Shown here one piece after another: positions 26,271 through 34,636 of a stretch of DNA of 64,000 nucleotides; position 1 is the first letter of the stretch; each line of letters starts with the position of its first letter. Origin of the DNA: Candidatus Poribacteria bacterium (lineage in GTDB: Bacteria; Poribacteria; WGA-4E; WGA-3G); NCBI GenBank assembly GCA_003635195.1, contig PYIY01000074.1:41963-105962 (forward strand). The letters run 5' to 3'. Made by a program: the position numbers and the translations under genes. The notes beneath the pieces are model-generated. The model was not told the origin of the DNA, did no database searches, and worked only from the letters and a program-made list of their open reading frames with translations.

Positions 26271-27233
26271 TTAGGTTTCCACAGTATCTCCTGTTCGCAA
26301 TACCACATAACTCCGATAGCGTTCTGCATGTATCTCACCAACTTCGACAGCATCCTGAATAGCACAATCGGGTTCCGCGACATGGGCACAATCGCTGTAT
26401 TTACATTGACCGAGATGTCGTTCCATCTCAGGAAAGTAGTATTCAAGGTTCTCAGTGTCCACGCCCCATAATCCGACCTCCCGGATACCGGGTGTGTCTG
26501 CGACTTCACCACCGATGTCCAATGAAAAGAGTTCAACGAGCGTTGTTGTATGCCGCCCCTTTTGCGTTTTGATGCCGACTTCACCAATTCGCAAGTCTAA
26601 ATCCGGTTGAATCGCGTTTAGCAGGCTGGACTTCCCTACCCCGGACGCACCGATGATAACACTGAATCTATCCTTTAAGACGTGTCGCAACGTGTCTAAG
26701 CTTTCGGGCATATAGACACTGGTATAGATCACTTGATAGCCCAAGTTTTCATAATTAGTAAAAGTCTCGGTAAATGCCTCCGGTTGGGTTGTGTCAACTA
26801 AATCCATCTTATTGAGGCATATCACTGCGTCCATTTCACCGGCTTCAGCCAAGATTAGAAATCTATCCAGTGTCCGAAAATTAAGAGGCGGCATGAGCGT
26901 AGAAGCGACGGCTACGATCTGATCCGCATTGGCAACAATAACCTGTTCAATGTCGCCGTGCGTTCCTGCGTATTGCCGTGAGAACTTCGTCTTACGGGGC
27001 AGAATATCCTCTACCACTCCTTCTTCAGCATCAAGTTGCGTGAAGATAACTTGGTCACCGACAGCCACCGGATCAGCATATATTCTGCGTCCAGTTTCTG
27101 AGCGATGTCTCCGTTTGAGCGTGCCGCGGAGCGTACATCGTAGGATAATATCATCGTGTTGAACGTCATAAAACCCTGTTCGCGCCCGGATGACTCTACC
27201 TTGTTCACGTGTGAGGATAAACACCACCTCCAA
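26271..27233 (-). CDS. rsgA: ribosome small-subunit GTPase RsgA
   Basis: Circularly permuted GTPase that acts late in 30S subunit maturation. After an N-terminal OB-fold (about 1-85) the GTPase motifs come in permuted order: G4 LNKMD (near 155), G1 GASGVGKSSLLNA (near 202) and G3 DTPGI (near 252). The C-terminal zinc-binding segment has CKYSDCAH and PDC (near 285-300). The 320 residues are usual. The frame begins with a TTG that overlaps its own GGAGG, so the exact start is uncertain and could be further upstream. It follows the epimerase gene by seven bases, so the two are probably cotranscribed. Confidence 0.93.
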   Translation of the reverse strand: MEVVFILTREQGRVIRARTGFYDVQHDDIILRCTLRGTLKRRHRSETGRRIYADPVAVGDQVIFTQLDAEEGVVEDILPRKTKFSRQYAGTHGDIEQVIVANADQIVAVASTLMPPLNFRTLDRFLILAEAGEMDAVICLNKMDLVDTTQPEAFTETFTNYENLGYQVIYTSVYMPESLDTLRHVLKDRFSVIIGASGVGKSSLLNAIQPDLDLRIGEVGIKTQKGRHTTTLVELFSLDIGGEVADTPGIREVGLWGVDTENLEYYFPEMERHLGQCKYSDCAHVAEPDCAIQDAVEVGEIHAERYRSYVVLRTGDTVET

Positions 27234-27240
27234 GAGTTTA

Positions 27241-28008
27241 TCAGACGTAAGCCTTCATCGTTTTCAAAGCGACCTCAATATTTTCATCAAAGTTATCAAA
27301 CTTGCATTCGCATGAGACGCGACCGTTATAGCCCGCCTTTTGGAGCGCAGTGAAGAAATCTGTAAAATCAAAATCGTCGTTTCCTGGGTAAGAGCGTTTG
27401 ACAGGCTCCGCAATGTGGACATGTGCGAGCCACTCAGCAGCATCAATAATATTTTGCATCGGTTCTTCTTCCTGATAGATATGATAGAGATCCGCTAACG
27501 CTTTGATGCCCGGACGATTGACCCGTTTTGCCATAGCAACCCCATCTGCAACGGTTCGGAGGATATTCCCTTCTCGCAAGCAAATCGGTTCAATTACGAT
27601 AATCATGTTGTGTGTTTCGGCATGATCTGCAGCCATATCAAGGAATTCGGCGATCTGTGCCAACGCCCGTTCGCGTGAATATCCGTCCGTTATGTTTCGG
27701 GAACCGCTGCTCCCGTAAACGATCACTTCTCCGCCAATTTCACTGGCTCTGCGGCAGGCAGTCTCCACATAGCGAGACAAACGTGGAAAATCCACAGTAT
27801 CGCCTACCACGCGTAGATCGCCGGGGATAAAGCCTGCGTAGGCCTCCGGTTTTAAAGGGGCGTTCGCCGCCTGCTCGCGGATTTCCTGAAATTCGGCTTC
27901 GTCTGACTCAGGGATCAACGCTGAACCTACCCCTAATTCGATGTAATCATATCCAACTTCTGCGAGCCGATTGACATTTTCTAAACTGGTACAGATCCCA
28001 AATCGCAT
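27241..28008 (-). CDS. sugar phosphate isomerase/epimerase (AP endonuclease 2-like TIM barrel)
   Basis: A 255-residue single-domain TIM barrel of the xylose-isomerase-like family. Visible: the opening MRFGICTSLENVNRLAEVGYDYIELGVG, the metal-ligand glutamate in IIVIEPICLREGN (near 142), ALADLYHIYQEEE with a conserved Asp and His near 172-177, HVHIAEP near 193, and the C-terminal GRVSCECKF with the last Glu. These four ligand positions are the family's usual E/D-H/D/E set. It probably interconverts keto sugars or inositols; substrate unknown. GAAGGAG lies nine bases before the ATG. Confidence 0.8.
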   Translation of the reverse strand: MRFGICTSLENVNRLAEVGYDYIELGVGSALIPESDEAEFQEIREQAANAPLKPEAYAGFIPGDLRVVGDTVDFPRLSRYVETACRRASEIGGEVIVYGSSGSRNITDGYSRERALAQIAEFLDMAADHAETHNMIIVIEPICLREGNILRTVADGVAMAKRVNRPGIKALADLYHIYQEEEPMQNIIDAAEWLAHVHIAEPVKRSYPGNDDFDFTDFFTALQKAGYNGRVSCECKFDNFDENIEVALKTMKAYV

Positions 28009-28034
28009 GCCTTCGCTCCTTCTTATATATGGGT

Positions 28035-29204
28035 TTAAACAAATGGGATAACTGAGCGTATCAAACTGTCGCCGACAACAATTAACACTGCCACGAAGAA
28101 TGTGTTGAAAAAACCGTTAAGTTCAAATCCGGGGACAACTTTATTGGCAATTCCAAGCAGAAAAGCCGTGATAACGAGGGCTGTCGGAAATTTTACAACT
28201 GAAAGTAATAAATCAGGAAAGTGGGACGTACAGCCCAAGGCATGGATAAGTTTTTCATGAAAGCAGCTCTCACACCCAATTGCATGAATGATGTCAATAG
28301 GTGGGTTTCTTATTAGAAAGCTCCCTATTCCATTTAGAAACGCGACGTGCATCACAAGGAGTGTGAGGATGGTTTTGATAACCCCGAACCCTAACCCGAT
28401 CCCTACAGCTGTTAGCCGAGTATTGACGTTCACTGTGGGCAAAAAGTGGACTATCCCGAAAACGGTTGCACTCAGGATAATCAGACTTAGGATATATGAG
28501 ACTGCGGTTTTGGGAATCGTATCAGATTCTGCAACGAGGGGTCTCACAGGTCCCGCCCGCGCGATCAGTGCCTTGAGGTTGTTTACTGGGATGGCGAAAT
28601 TGAGGTTTTGTCCGTCGTCCCGGGTCTCAGCAACAATACCTATCACTTCACCTGCGCTGTTTAGGATCGCGCCCCCGCTGCTGCCCCGCGAAATTGGTGC
28701 ATTAAACTGTAGCACTTTACCATGCACCCGGGGAGTCCCCTCGGGGTGGATGTTGCTAATGTGCCCTTGTGAAAATGTCCCTTCTAACCCGCGCGGGTTA
28801 CCGACAGTGTAAACCGTTTCGGAAATCTCAACTGTGTCGCTGTTACCGAGCGGTAGTGCCGGGATGCTGTAGTTTGCGACCTTTAGTATCGCAAGGTCAT
28901 GTTCTGGATCCATTGCGGTGTACCCTTCAATTTCAAACCGCCTTTGATCATGGACGAGTTTCGCGCTACCCTTTGCAGCTTTTTGGATAACGTGGTAGTT
29001 AGTCGCGATCAATCCGTTGCCGACGAAGAAACCGCTTCCCTGTCCTGCTGGGCTGTTGCTGGCATCTCTCATTTCCAATAGCACTGTGGAACCCGCGGCT
29101 GCTTCCCATATCTGCTGAGGGGTTTGCGCATTTGCCACAGTTATGAAAAAAGTTAACAGGAGCACCCAGGCGATAAAATTACCTAACAGTCTTTCGTTTT
29201 TCAT
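28035..29204 (-). CDS. trypsin-like (S1C/HtrA-type) serine protease with C-terminal membrane region
   Basis: A 389-residue protein starting at 29204 (AAGGAAG eight bases upstream; an earlier in-frame ATG lies nine codons ahead). A signal peptide (WVLLLTFFITVANA) is followed by the protease domain: His in ATNYHVIQ, Asp in DPEHDLAILKV, and Ser in SRGSSGGAILN. There is no PDZ domain. Instead the C-terminal ~160 residues contain four or so hydrophobic spans separated by a small loop with two CxxC-free cysteine-bearing segments (IHAIGCESCFHEKLIHALGC). The protease domain would face the periplasm. The repeated HAIGCESC / HALGCTS segment is unusual and could bind a metal or form disulfides. Confidence 0.82.
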   Translation of the reverse strand: MKNERLLGNFIAWVLLLTFFITVANAQTPQQIWEAAAGSTVLLEMRDASNSPAGQGSGFFVGNGLIATNYHVIQKAAKGSAKLVHDQRRFEIEGYTAMDPEHDLAILKVANYSIPALPLGNSDTVEISETVYTVGNPRGLEGTFSQGHISNIHPEGTPRVHGKVLQFNAPISRGSSGGAILNSAGEVIGIVAETRDDGQNLNFAIPVNNLKALIARAGPVRPLVAESDTIPKTAVSYILSLIILSATVFGIVHFLPTVNVNTRLTAVGIGLGFGVIKTILTLLVMHVAFLNGIGSFLIRNPPIDIIHAIGCESCFHEKLIHALGCTSHFPDLLLSVVKFPTALVITAFLLGIANKVVPGFELNGFFNTFFVAVLIVVGDSLIRSVIPFV

Positions 29205-29330
29205 AGTGTTTCTTCCTTGATTTATGCGCAATCAGTAGTTTTGGATTTGAAATCGGAAAATAGGGAGACAATCATCTCCTTATTGAAATAAAAAAGCAGA
29301 GTTGATTTTTTTGGAGTTTTCTTTATTTTT

Positions 29331-29360
29331 ATTGTATCAGGAACTATGAGAAAAAAGCAA
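29331..29360 (-). promoter_or_regulatory. predicted promoter of the serine protease gene
   Basis: On the minus strand TTGCTT (29360-29355) and TACAAT (29336-29331), 18-base spacer, about 125 bases ahead of the start codon. The -35 hexamer is the same as that proposed for uvrA. Confidence 0.45.
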
Positions 29361-29726
29361 CCCCTTTTATAGGCGTATTTGGGCTATTTACAATTGACCG
29401 TAAAAACAAATAGACATTTTCCGCTCCTGGTAGGAAGAGAGGGAACAGGTGCAGGGCGGGTTTCTTTATCTTGAAGAGCGCGCTGGAGAACCTTCGGGGC
29501 GGTTGGCACGAGCAGATAGATAGCGGACATGCGTAGTGGCGCGGCGTTGTAGTGAAGTGTAGCGAACCCAAAGTGGAGAGAGCGAAACGGACGCTGGACG
29601 CACGGAACACGCGACTTGTCGCGGTAAAGTCACGAGAAACTTGACACGAGCAAACGTCAGCGCACCGAAATATCGGCATGCATGGCAGAGGTCGCGGGTG
29701 GGTGTCTTCCAATGACGACGGGGGCA
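29361..29726. other. region between the protease gene and the tandem cassettes; no supported gene
   Basis: GC-rich from about 29450 to 29700 with no good coding potential on either strand. The last ~25 bases (CTTCCAATGACGACGGGGGCATCAG) match the sequence after the second GspC-like gene at about 32728-32752, so they belong to the duplicated unit. Confidence 0.4.
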
Positions 29727-30206
29727 TCAGAAACCGATCGGCAGTCTCAGCGTTCTTTTCTGCCCGTTTGTAGAAACTACTACCTGTTTGGCTGCTATCG
29801 AGACAACTTCGGTCGATGCGTCTATTTTCTCACCGGTGGTCACGATGTGTGTTGTCTTTGTCGCAGTGGATTGTAGAATTGCCTGTGGGGGTGTGTTGGC
29901 ATTACGCGCAAGTTTCGTGCCAAGTAAGCGATAGGGTTCTATCGGGCGCGGCGGTGTCCACCCTAACGGACGGAACAGGTTATTGTCAATGATGGTCTGG
30001 TAATAGGTTTCGGTATCAAAGACAGGTGGGGTCTGCTGGACGCGACGCGGTTGGGTTTCCGCGGTTTGAACCTTGACGGGTTCAGGGGCCGGTGGCGAGG
30101 GCGACAGAATACGCACCACAACAACAATCAGCAGCAAAACGAACGCGCCAGCCATCCAAAGACCACTGACGCGTCGGTTGAAAAGGGTTCGGTGTGTTTC
30201 TGACAT
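29727..30206 (-). CDS. GspC/PulC-like inner-membrane protein, cassette A gene 4
   Basis: A 159-residue protein with one N-terminal membrane span (about 17-35, LWMAGAFVLLLIVVVVRIL), a proline-rich linker, and a small beta domain (about 70-159) resembling the HR domain of type II secretion protein C or PilP: NNLFRPLGWTPPRPIEPYRLLGT, then AILQST, TGEKIDASTEVVSI and VVVSTNGQKRTLRLP. In GspC this periplasmic domain binds the outer-membrane secretin. It lacks a PDZ domain. The last gene of its cassette, it starts 14 bases after the Cys/His-repeat gene and has only a weak ribosome binding site (GAGAAACG). The paralogue at 32744-33223 has exactly the same length and nearly the same C-terminal half. 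No other type II secretion gene is in the window. Confidence 0.65.
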   Translation of the reverse strand: MSETHRTLFNRRVSGLWMAGAFVLLLIVVVVRILSPSPPAPEPVKVQTAETQPRRVQQTPPVFDTETYYQTIIDNNLFRPLGWTPPRPIEPYRLLGTKLARNANTPPQAILQSTATKTTHIVTTGEKIDASTEVVSIAAKQVVVSTNGQKRTLRLPIGF

Positions 30207-30220
30207 CGTTTCTCTGGCGA

Positions 30221-31570
30221 CTACTCATAACACCTCAAACCGTTTCGTTTCCGATACGGCTTATTGCAGATCGGCGCGCTCCCCTGACACGTTTGCCACG
30301 TATTGCCGCAGACAGCAAAACGACACGGCCGCACCCGGTGCTGATTCACCTGACGGGTATTATTCGGGTCATAAGACACATTACACGCGGAACAGGTTGT
30401 ATTGCCCGATGGCGATGTCGGATACGAATGGGTATGCGGTGAACAATCGTAGTATGTCTCATAATCACATTTCTTGCCGTTCTCTGTCGGACACGTCCGC
30501 GGTTGCGTGTGACGCGACGCGGCGGCGCAGCCTCTGCCTGAATGCACACCACACGGCAACGTCCCATACGCATGACGCTGTGTCTCTGAGGACGACGGCG
30601 TTTGACAGGCATAATACGTATGACTGCTACACGCAAAAGATCGCGACGAATGCGACGAAGCACTTGTCGGCGGATAGGTATGACCACACGGACCCATCGT
30701 ATCGGCGGGATAGGAATGAGAATGCTCTGAACAGGCATAGTAAGAACCATAAAGACACGCTTTGCCGTTCTCCTTCGGACACGTGATCACTTTTCCGTGA
30801 GTTTCATCCGCTTCACACGCGTAACCATAATGCGAACCACACGGCAATGATTGATATGTGTGCTTGTCTTTTTCGGCTTTTGAGAGTCCTTGACATTCAT
30901 AAATGGTGTGTGAACAGGTCGTAATCACACGGCGCTTATGTTTCTCTCGTTCTGGAAATGACGGCTTAAGACAATGAAACCACGAATGCTGACCACACAA
31001 CCCAGTATACAACTTATGCTGTAAAGCATCGCCAGAGGAGTAGGAATGTCCACAATCGCCGACACTATCACCCGTTCCAGGGGCTTCCCCCTGATCTTGG
31101 GCAATATGCCATTCATGATGCGTTTTTGCCGATTCCCATGCTGTCTTGAGTGGAGGCACTTCTAAATTCAAACCCGCTATTTTTCGCCCGATTTCAGTGC
31201 GTCGAGAACTGATTTGGGCCAGTTTATCGGAGAGCGTCCAGCCGTCATAGACATCCTTGAGGGTATTGATCCCCGCAGCGATAAGTGAAGCGCGGTTTAA
31301 ACCAAGAACCATCAAAACGTTCTCGCCTAAATCCTCAATTTCAGAATTCCATTCGGCTTTGAGGTATTTATATCGTAGTGCCAAATCTCCGTCTTCTGAT
31401 TTGTATTCGCGCAGGTCTTTGTCTTTCTCGTTATAGGCTTCATAAGCCACTTGCCGATCTGAAGCGGCAGCAGCGGTCGATGTATGGCTTGCTCTCAAAG
31501 CCGCAAGACTCACACCGATCAAGAGAACAGCGGTAACGAGGGCAAGAATTGTAAATGTGTTGCGTTGCAT
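30221..31570 (-). CDS. membrane-anchored Cys/His-repeat protein, cassette A gene 3
   Basis: I do not recognise the family. A 449-residue protein starting at 31570 (AAGGAG six bases before the ATG). Residues 1-25 form a membrane anchor (ILALVTAVLLIGVSLAAL); about 35-170 are mostly helical and contain no cysteine; the remaining ~275 residues hold about 25 cysteines and many histidines and tyrosines. The repeated units are C-x-H-x-Y-x-C (for example CSSHTYYAC, CSHTIYEC), CGHxY/CGxH (CGHSY, CGHTYP, CGSHYGYAC) and a longer block TCPxENGKxC...YYxCSxHxHSYP that occurs twice. The spacing suggests small metal-binding (zinc-ribbon-like) or disulfide-bonded modules outside the cytoplasmic membrane. Confidence 0.7.
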   Translation of the reverse strand: MQRNTFTILALVTAVLLIGVSLAALRASHTSTAAAASDRQVAYEAYNEKDKDLREYKSEDGDLALRYKYLKAEWNSEIEDLGENVLMVLGLNRASLIAAGINTLKDVYDGWTLSDKLAQISSRRTEIGRKIAGLNLEVPPLKTAWESAKTHHEWHIAQDQGEAPGTGDSVGDCGHSYSSGDALQHKLYTGLCGQHSWFHCLKPSFPEREKHKRRVITTCSHTIYECQGLSKAEKDKHTYQSLPCGSHYGYACEADETHGKVITCPKENGKACLYGSYYACSEHSHSYPADTMGPCGHTYPPTSASSHSSRSFACSSHTYYACQTPSSSETQRHAYGTLPCGVHSGRGCAAASRHTQPRTCPTENGKKCDYETYYDCSPHTHSYPTSPSGNTTCSACNVSYDPNNTRQVNQHRVRPCRFAVCGNTWQTCQGSAPICNKPYRKRNGLRCYE

Positions 31571-31580
31571 CTCTGTCTCC

Positions 31581-32240
31581 TTATCTTTGCTGTGCCGCGA
31601 CTTCTCGGACGCGGGCAAGTCGTTTTGAAAGAATATCGCTTTTTCTCAGAAATTCATTTAAACGCTCCCGAGATGCCAACACTTGACCCGCAAAATCATC
31701 CGTTAATTTCTCGTCGGATTCGATGACTGCCATGTGTTCATCATGCTCCGATTTCAACTGCTCGCGTTCTGTCTCGTGTTCCTCGATTAAGAGATTGAGT
31801 TTATGTCGTTCACTCGCAATCTCATCGGCGGTGGCATTGAAAGGTAACAAGTCCTCGTTCCAATAGGCGGCGAGGGTGGCATTATCGAGGGGACGGGAAA
31901 TGTTTACGGGTTCATGCGGTTGCGCATGAAATGTGCCATCATCATGGACGTGTCCACCTTGTGAGGTATCACCCACAGGGGGTTGCGTTTCTGAGACGGT
32001 GCTGGGTTGCTCCACTGCCACATCATGCGGTCCCTCGTGCCAAGTGCCGTCGGCGTGGACGTGTCCACCTTGCGAGGTCTCCCCAACAGGGGCTTTCACC
32101 TCTGATTTCGGTAAAGGTTCAACGGGTTTGATAATCACAACAGGGTCTTTCGGCGGGCGGGTCTGTAGGTAGTAAAGCCCTACACCTACAATCAGCAGTA
32201 GAAACACCGAGATCGGGAGCCAGTATTTTCGGATAAACAT
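31581..32240 (-). CDS. membrane-anchored protein with HVHxDGTxH motifs, cassette A gene 2
   Basis: A 219-residue protein of unknown function. An N-terminal span (about 7-25, WLPISVFLLLIVGVGLYYLQ) is followed by a Pro-rich stretch and two copies of a His-rich motif: GGHVHADGTWHEGPH (about 59-73) and GGHVHDDGTFHAQPH (about 95-109). The last ~90 residues are a charged helix with coiled-coil character (HKLNLLIEEHETEREQLKSEH). The His motifs look able to bind a transition metal. GGAG lies eight bases ahead of the ATG; the gene ends ten bases before the Cys/His-repeat gene, so the two are translated from one message. Confidence 0.7.
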   Translation of the reverse strand: MFIRKYWLPISVFLLLIVGVGLYYLQTRPPKDPVVIIKPVEPLPKSEVKAPVGETSQGGHVHADGTWHEGPHDVAVEQPSTVSETQPPVGDTSQGGHVHDDGTFHAQPHEPVNISRPLDNATLAAYWNEDLLPFNATADEIASERHKLNLLIEEHETEREQLKSEHDEHMAVIESDEKLTDDFAGQVLASRERLNEFLRKSDILSKRLARVREVAAQQR

Positions 32241-32273
32241 TTCAATTCTCCTTTCAGTTGTTGCCCGGGCGTG

Positions 32274-32453
32274 TTATCTTGCGTCCCCATCAGGACAGAT
32301 AGATTCACACGGCGGGATCGGTTTCGGGGAACAGATTTCGGGACTTCGGCGACACGGGGTCTGCATCGCATTTTTGGCGCGCACGGCATACCCGAGCGTC
32401 GCTATCAGTAAAAGTAGAACGATGGGGAACCATCTGTGGATGCGGTTTCGCAT
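32274..32453 (-). CDS. small exported Cys-containing peptide, cassette A gene 1
   Basis: A 59-residue product starting at 32453 with AAGGAG eight bases upstream. Residues 9-21 are hydrophobic after a basic start (MRNRIHRW), a signal peptide or anchor. The ~35-residue remainder has four cysteines in a Pro/Ser background (QTPCRRSPEICSPKPIPPCE, then SICPDGDAR). The paralogue at 35250-35432 keeps the N-terminal 35 residues and all four cysteines while the spacer residues change, which supports real coding. It ends 33 bases before the HVHxDGTxH gene. Function unknown. Confidence 0.65.
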   Translation of the reverse strand: MRNRIHRWFPIVLLLLIATLGYAVRAKNAMQTPCRRSPEICSPKPIPPCESICPDGDAR

Positions 32454-32492
32454 AGGGTGACACTCCTTGCTTTGATGTCTTCCACACGTGGC

Positions 32493-32540
32493 GACAAGCG
32501 TCCCTGCCTTTAAAATACCATGCACGTGGACGCTTGTCAA
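32493..32540 (-). promoter_or_regulatory. cassette A promoter embedded in an inverted repeat
   Basis: On the minus strand TTGACA (32540-32535), 17-base spacer, TATTTT (32517-32512). The perfect 11-bp inverted repeat GACAAGCGTCC / GGACGCTTGTC (32493-32503 and 32528-32538) encloses the -10 element and overlaps the -35. The same arrangement is found ahead of cassette B, with changed but still pairing bases in the arms. Confidence 0.55.
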
Positions 32541-32743
32541 ACAAAAAAGTCGCATCGCGAATGACTGCGCCTGTTGGGTCAGTCTGAGATGCAACGCCAA
32601 AAGCCCAAGATGCCGCGTGGAAGACGAGGGCAGCATGCGGGCACAGAAAATCCGGACAACTCTTAAAACGGTTGTATAGAGCTTGTGAAGCCTAATACTT
32701 ATCAGATGTAAATTAGTAGGGGGGCTTCCAATGATGGCGGGCA
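32541..32743 (-). other. conserved upstream region of cassette A
   Basis: No supported gene. The sequence is closely matched by 35514-35690 ahead of cassette B (for example AAAAAAGTCGCATC, GATGCAACGCCAAAAGCCC and CTTATCAGATGTAAA, plus strand), so it belongs to the duplicated unit. Both regions can be translated in the frame of the small peptide but with poor conservation, so I treat them as non-coding. Confidence 0.5.
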
Positions 32744-33223
32744 TCAGAAACCGATCGGCAGTCTCAGCGTTCTTTTCTGCCCGTTTGTAGAAACTACTAC
32801 CTGTTTGGCTGCTATCAAGACAACTTCGGTCGATGCGTCTATTTTCTCACCTAATGAAACGATGTGTGTTGTCTTTGTCGCAGTGGATTGTAGAATTGCC
32901 TGTGATGGTGTGTTGGCATCACGCGCAAGAATCGTGCCAAGTAAGCGATAGGGTTCAATCGGGCGCGGCGGTGTCCACCCTAACGGACGGAACAGGTTAT
33001 TGTCGATGATCGTGCGTTTGAACGCTTCCACATCAAAGACGGCGGGCGGTCGCTGGGCATCGCGACGCGGGGCGGGCAATGTTTGAACCTTGGCGGGTTC
33101 AGGGTCCGGTGGCGAGGGTGAGGGAACACTCACCACAAAGACGATTGCCAGTAAGACACACGCGCCAGCCATCCAAAGATGACCGGCGCGTCGATTGAAA
33201 AGGTTTCGTTGTGTTTCAGACAT
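32744..33223 (-). CDS. GspC/PulC-like inner-membrane protein, cassette B gene 4
   Basis: Paralogue of the protein at 29727-30206, also 159 residues when started at the ATG at 33223 (MSETQRNLFNRR, matching MSETHRTLFNRR). The frame is open 17 codons further upstream, but that part overlaps the previous gene and is not conserved. Membrane span about 17-35; the linker differs from copy A, while from IIDNNLFRPLGWTPP onward the two are nearly identical, ending in the same RTLRLPIGF. The small domain resembles GspC HR / PilP. It starts 11 bases after the Cys/His-repeat gene without a strong ribosome binding site, suggesting translational coupling. Confidence 0.65.
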   Translation of the reverse strand: MSETQRNLFNRRAGHLWMAGACVLLAIVFVVSVPSPSPPDPEPAKVQTLPAPRRDAQRPPAVFDVEAFKRTIIDNNLFRPLGWTPPRPIEPYRLLGTILARDANTPSQAILQSTATKTTHIVSLGEKIDASTEVVLIAAKQVVVSTNGQKRTLRLPIGF

Positions 33224-33234
33224 CGTTTTGAAGG

Positions 33235-34608
33235 CTACTCTGCCCGACACCGCCAGTTTGAGTTGGCAAGACACGTCGCGGGTTTGCCACCACTGCAGTT
33301 ACGCCACGTTTGACGGCAGGCAGAACGACGGCACCTCCGAAGGCGGTGCTGCTGCTGCCACCAATTTGTATACCCAGCACACGACCAACCTGTCGCACCA
33401 CACGTGCTTTCACCGCAGGGCCCCAGACGATGCTCATTGACAGAACTCACCGATGCCGTGCAACCCGACCGACCACACGAGACCGTTGTCGGTGGTGGTG
33501 ACGGTGGCGGTGCTGTCGGATACGTGTGACTATGCGGCGCACAGGCATAATACCCACTACTATTGGTGCAGGTGTTGCCGTTCTCTGTTTCCGAACAACT
33601 TGAGACCCACTCATGTGACGATGTTGACGGCGTTTGGCAGGCATAATAGGTGTGAGTGCTACACGCATAACTTATAGAACGATGACCGTAGGCAGAACTC
33701 GATCCCGGATCATACGTATGACCACACGCCTGTGGGGTTGCCTGCGGTGCCTGCGCACATCTACCGCCGTTGAAAGCATGTGCCACCTTGTCTGTGTTGG
33801 AGCATTTCCGATACGTTTGACCGCAACCTATGAATGCCATATTCGATTCACAGACAATCGCATGGTAACTCTCCACGCGATCGGGACCCACCATATCACC
33901 ACAACTACCTTTACAAGCGACAACATGATCCGAACTACGAGGACAGACGTTCTTGCCATCACATTTCCACCACTCACCCGGACACGCCTGAGTGATGCTA
34001 CCTGTAAAAAGGTTGTATCCCACTTCAATCCGATCGGGGCAGTCGTAGACATAATGCGCTTTTGGATTGGTATTGCTCGATTCCTCCGATGCCAACTGGC
34101 AGGCAGCACCGCGTTCACACCAGATCGTCACAATCGACTGACCGGTACAATTCGCAAGTGCATTTTCGGCTGTCTCTTGTGCAGTTAAGGCAGCTAGCGT
34201 AATTTGATACGCTGCAGCCTCCACTTGCATGAGTTTATACCATGAAGCTGATTGCGCCAAACCGGTGAGCAGTGCTAATGTCTTCGATGGAACGTTCGGA
34301 TGTGTAGATAAGCCATCCTTCAACGAATTAAGGAAAGAGGTGGGATTTGAATCGTATTCGTCCTCATATTTCTTCATGTCCGGCGGAACGTTCCCACTTG
34401 GAGAGGCTTTTGCGGTTGCTACTTGCGCACGGTTAAATAGCTCCACCGCATCCTGATAAGCCTCTGTTTTCTCACGATAGTCCTGCAGGTAGGAAGCACA
34501 GTGACTGGAATTCTGACCCGCTGCACGCACATACACAAGCAAGCATGCCGAAGAAAGAAATATCACCCCGACAAGGACGTAAAGCAGAAAAGTCGTTTTG
34601 CGTTTCAT
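33235..34608 (-). CDS. membrane-anchored Cys/His-repeat protein, cassette B gene 3
   Basis: A 457-residue counterpart of the protein at 30221-31570 but much more divergent than the other paralogous pairs. The N-terminal anchor (FLLYVLVGVIFLSSACLLVYV) and a helical region to about residue 150 are followed by a Cys-rich half with about 30 cysteines. Shared blocks are CGHTYDPGSSS, YACSTHTYYACQTPS, the CxETENGNTC...YYACAPHSHTYP unit and C-terminal HRL-x-RCRRSACRQTW-x-NC units, here doubled. Unique to this copy are CPGEWWKCDGKNVC and CGQTYRKCS. AAAGGAG lies eight bases before the ATG. Function unknown; probably extracytoplasmic metal-binding or disulfide-rich modules. Confidence 0.68.
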   Translation of the reverse strand: MKRKTTFLLYVLVGVIFLSSACLLVYVRAAGQNSSHCASYLQDYREKTEAYQDAVELFNRAQVATAKASPSGNVPPDMKKYEDEYDSNPTSFLNSLKDGLSTHPNVPSKTLALLTGLAQSASWYKLMQVEAAAYQITLAALTAQETAENALANCTGQSIVTIWCERGAACQLASEESSNTNPKAHYVYDCPDRIEVGYNLFTGSITQACPGEWWKCDGKNVCPRSSDHVVACKGSCGDMVGPDRVESYHAIVCESNMAFIGCGQTYRKCSNTDKVAHAFNGGRCAQAPQATPQACGHTYDPGSSSAYGHRSISYACSTHTYYACQTPSTSSHEWVSSCSETENGNTCTNSSGYYACAPHSHTYPTAPPPSPPPTTVSCGRSGCTASVSSVNEHRLGPCGESTCGATGWSCAGYTNWWQQQHRLRRCRRSACRQTWRNCSGGKPATCLANSNWRCRAE

Positions 34609-34636
34609 ATATCAAACTCCTTTAAAGTGTATCGCC

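Noticed and set aside
29344..29727. 127-residue minus-strand open frame after the first GspC-like gene
   Set aside because: No ribosome binding site, no recognisable sequence, and it is not found after the second GspC-like gene although the first ~25 bases are duplicated there.
30073..30786. 237-residue plus-strand open frame across the GspC-like and Cys/His-repeat genes
   Set aside because: It is the reverse of a well-supported minus-strand gene pair, has a composition dominated by Thr/Arg/His from the antisense of Cys/His codons, no ribosome binding site, and the corresponding frame in cassette B is not conserved.
32454..32744. N-terminal extension of the small-peptide frame through the cassette A upstream region (and 35433-35624 in cassette B)
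   Set aside because: It runs through the conserved promoter and the extension is poorly conserved at protein level, while the internal ATG has an AAGGAG at the right distance in both copies.
29727..33223. Calling the cassettes a type II secretion system because of the GspC-like proteins
   Set aside because: No GspD, GspE, GspF, pilin or prepilin peptidase gene is in the window; the GspC resemblance is limited to one small domain.
33634..34188. 184-residue plus-strand open frame within cassette B
   Set aside because: Antisense shadow of the Cys/His-repeat gene; no start signal and no counterpart in cassette A.
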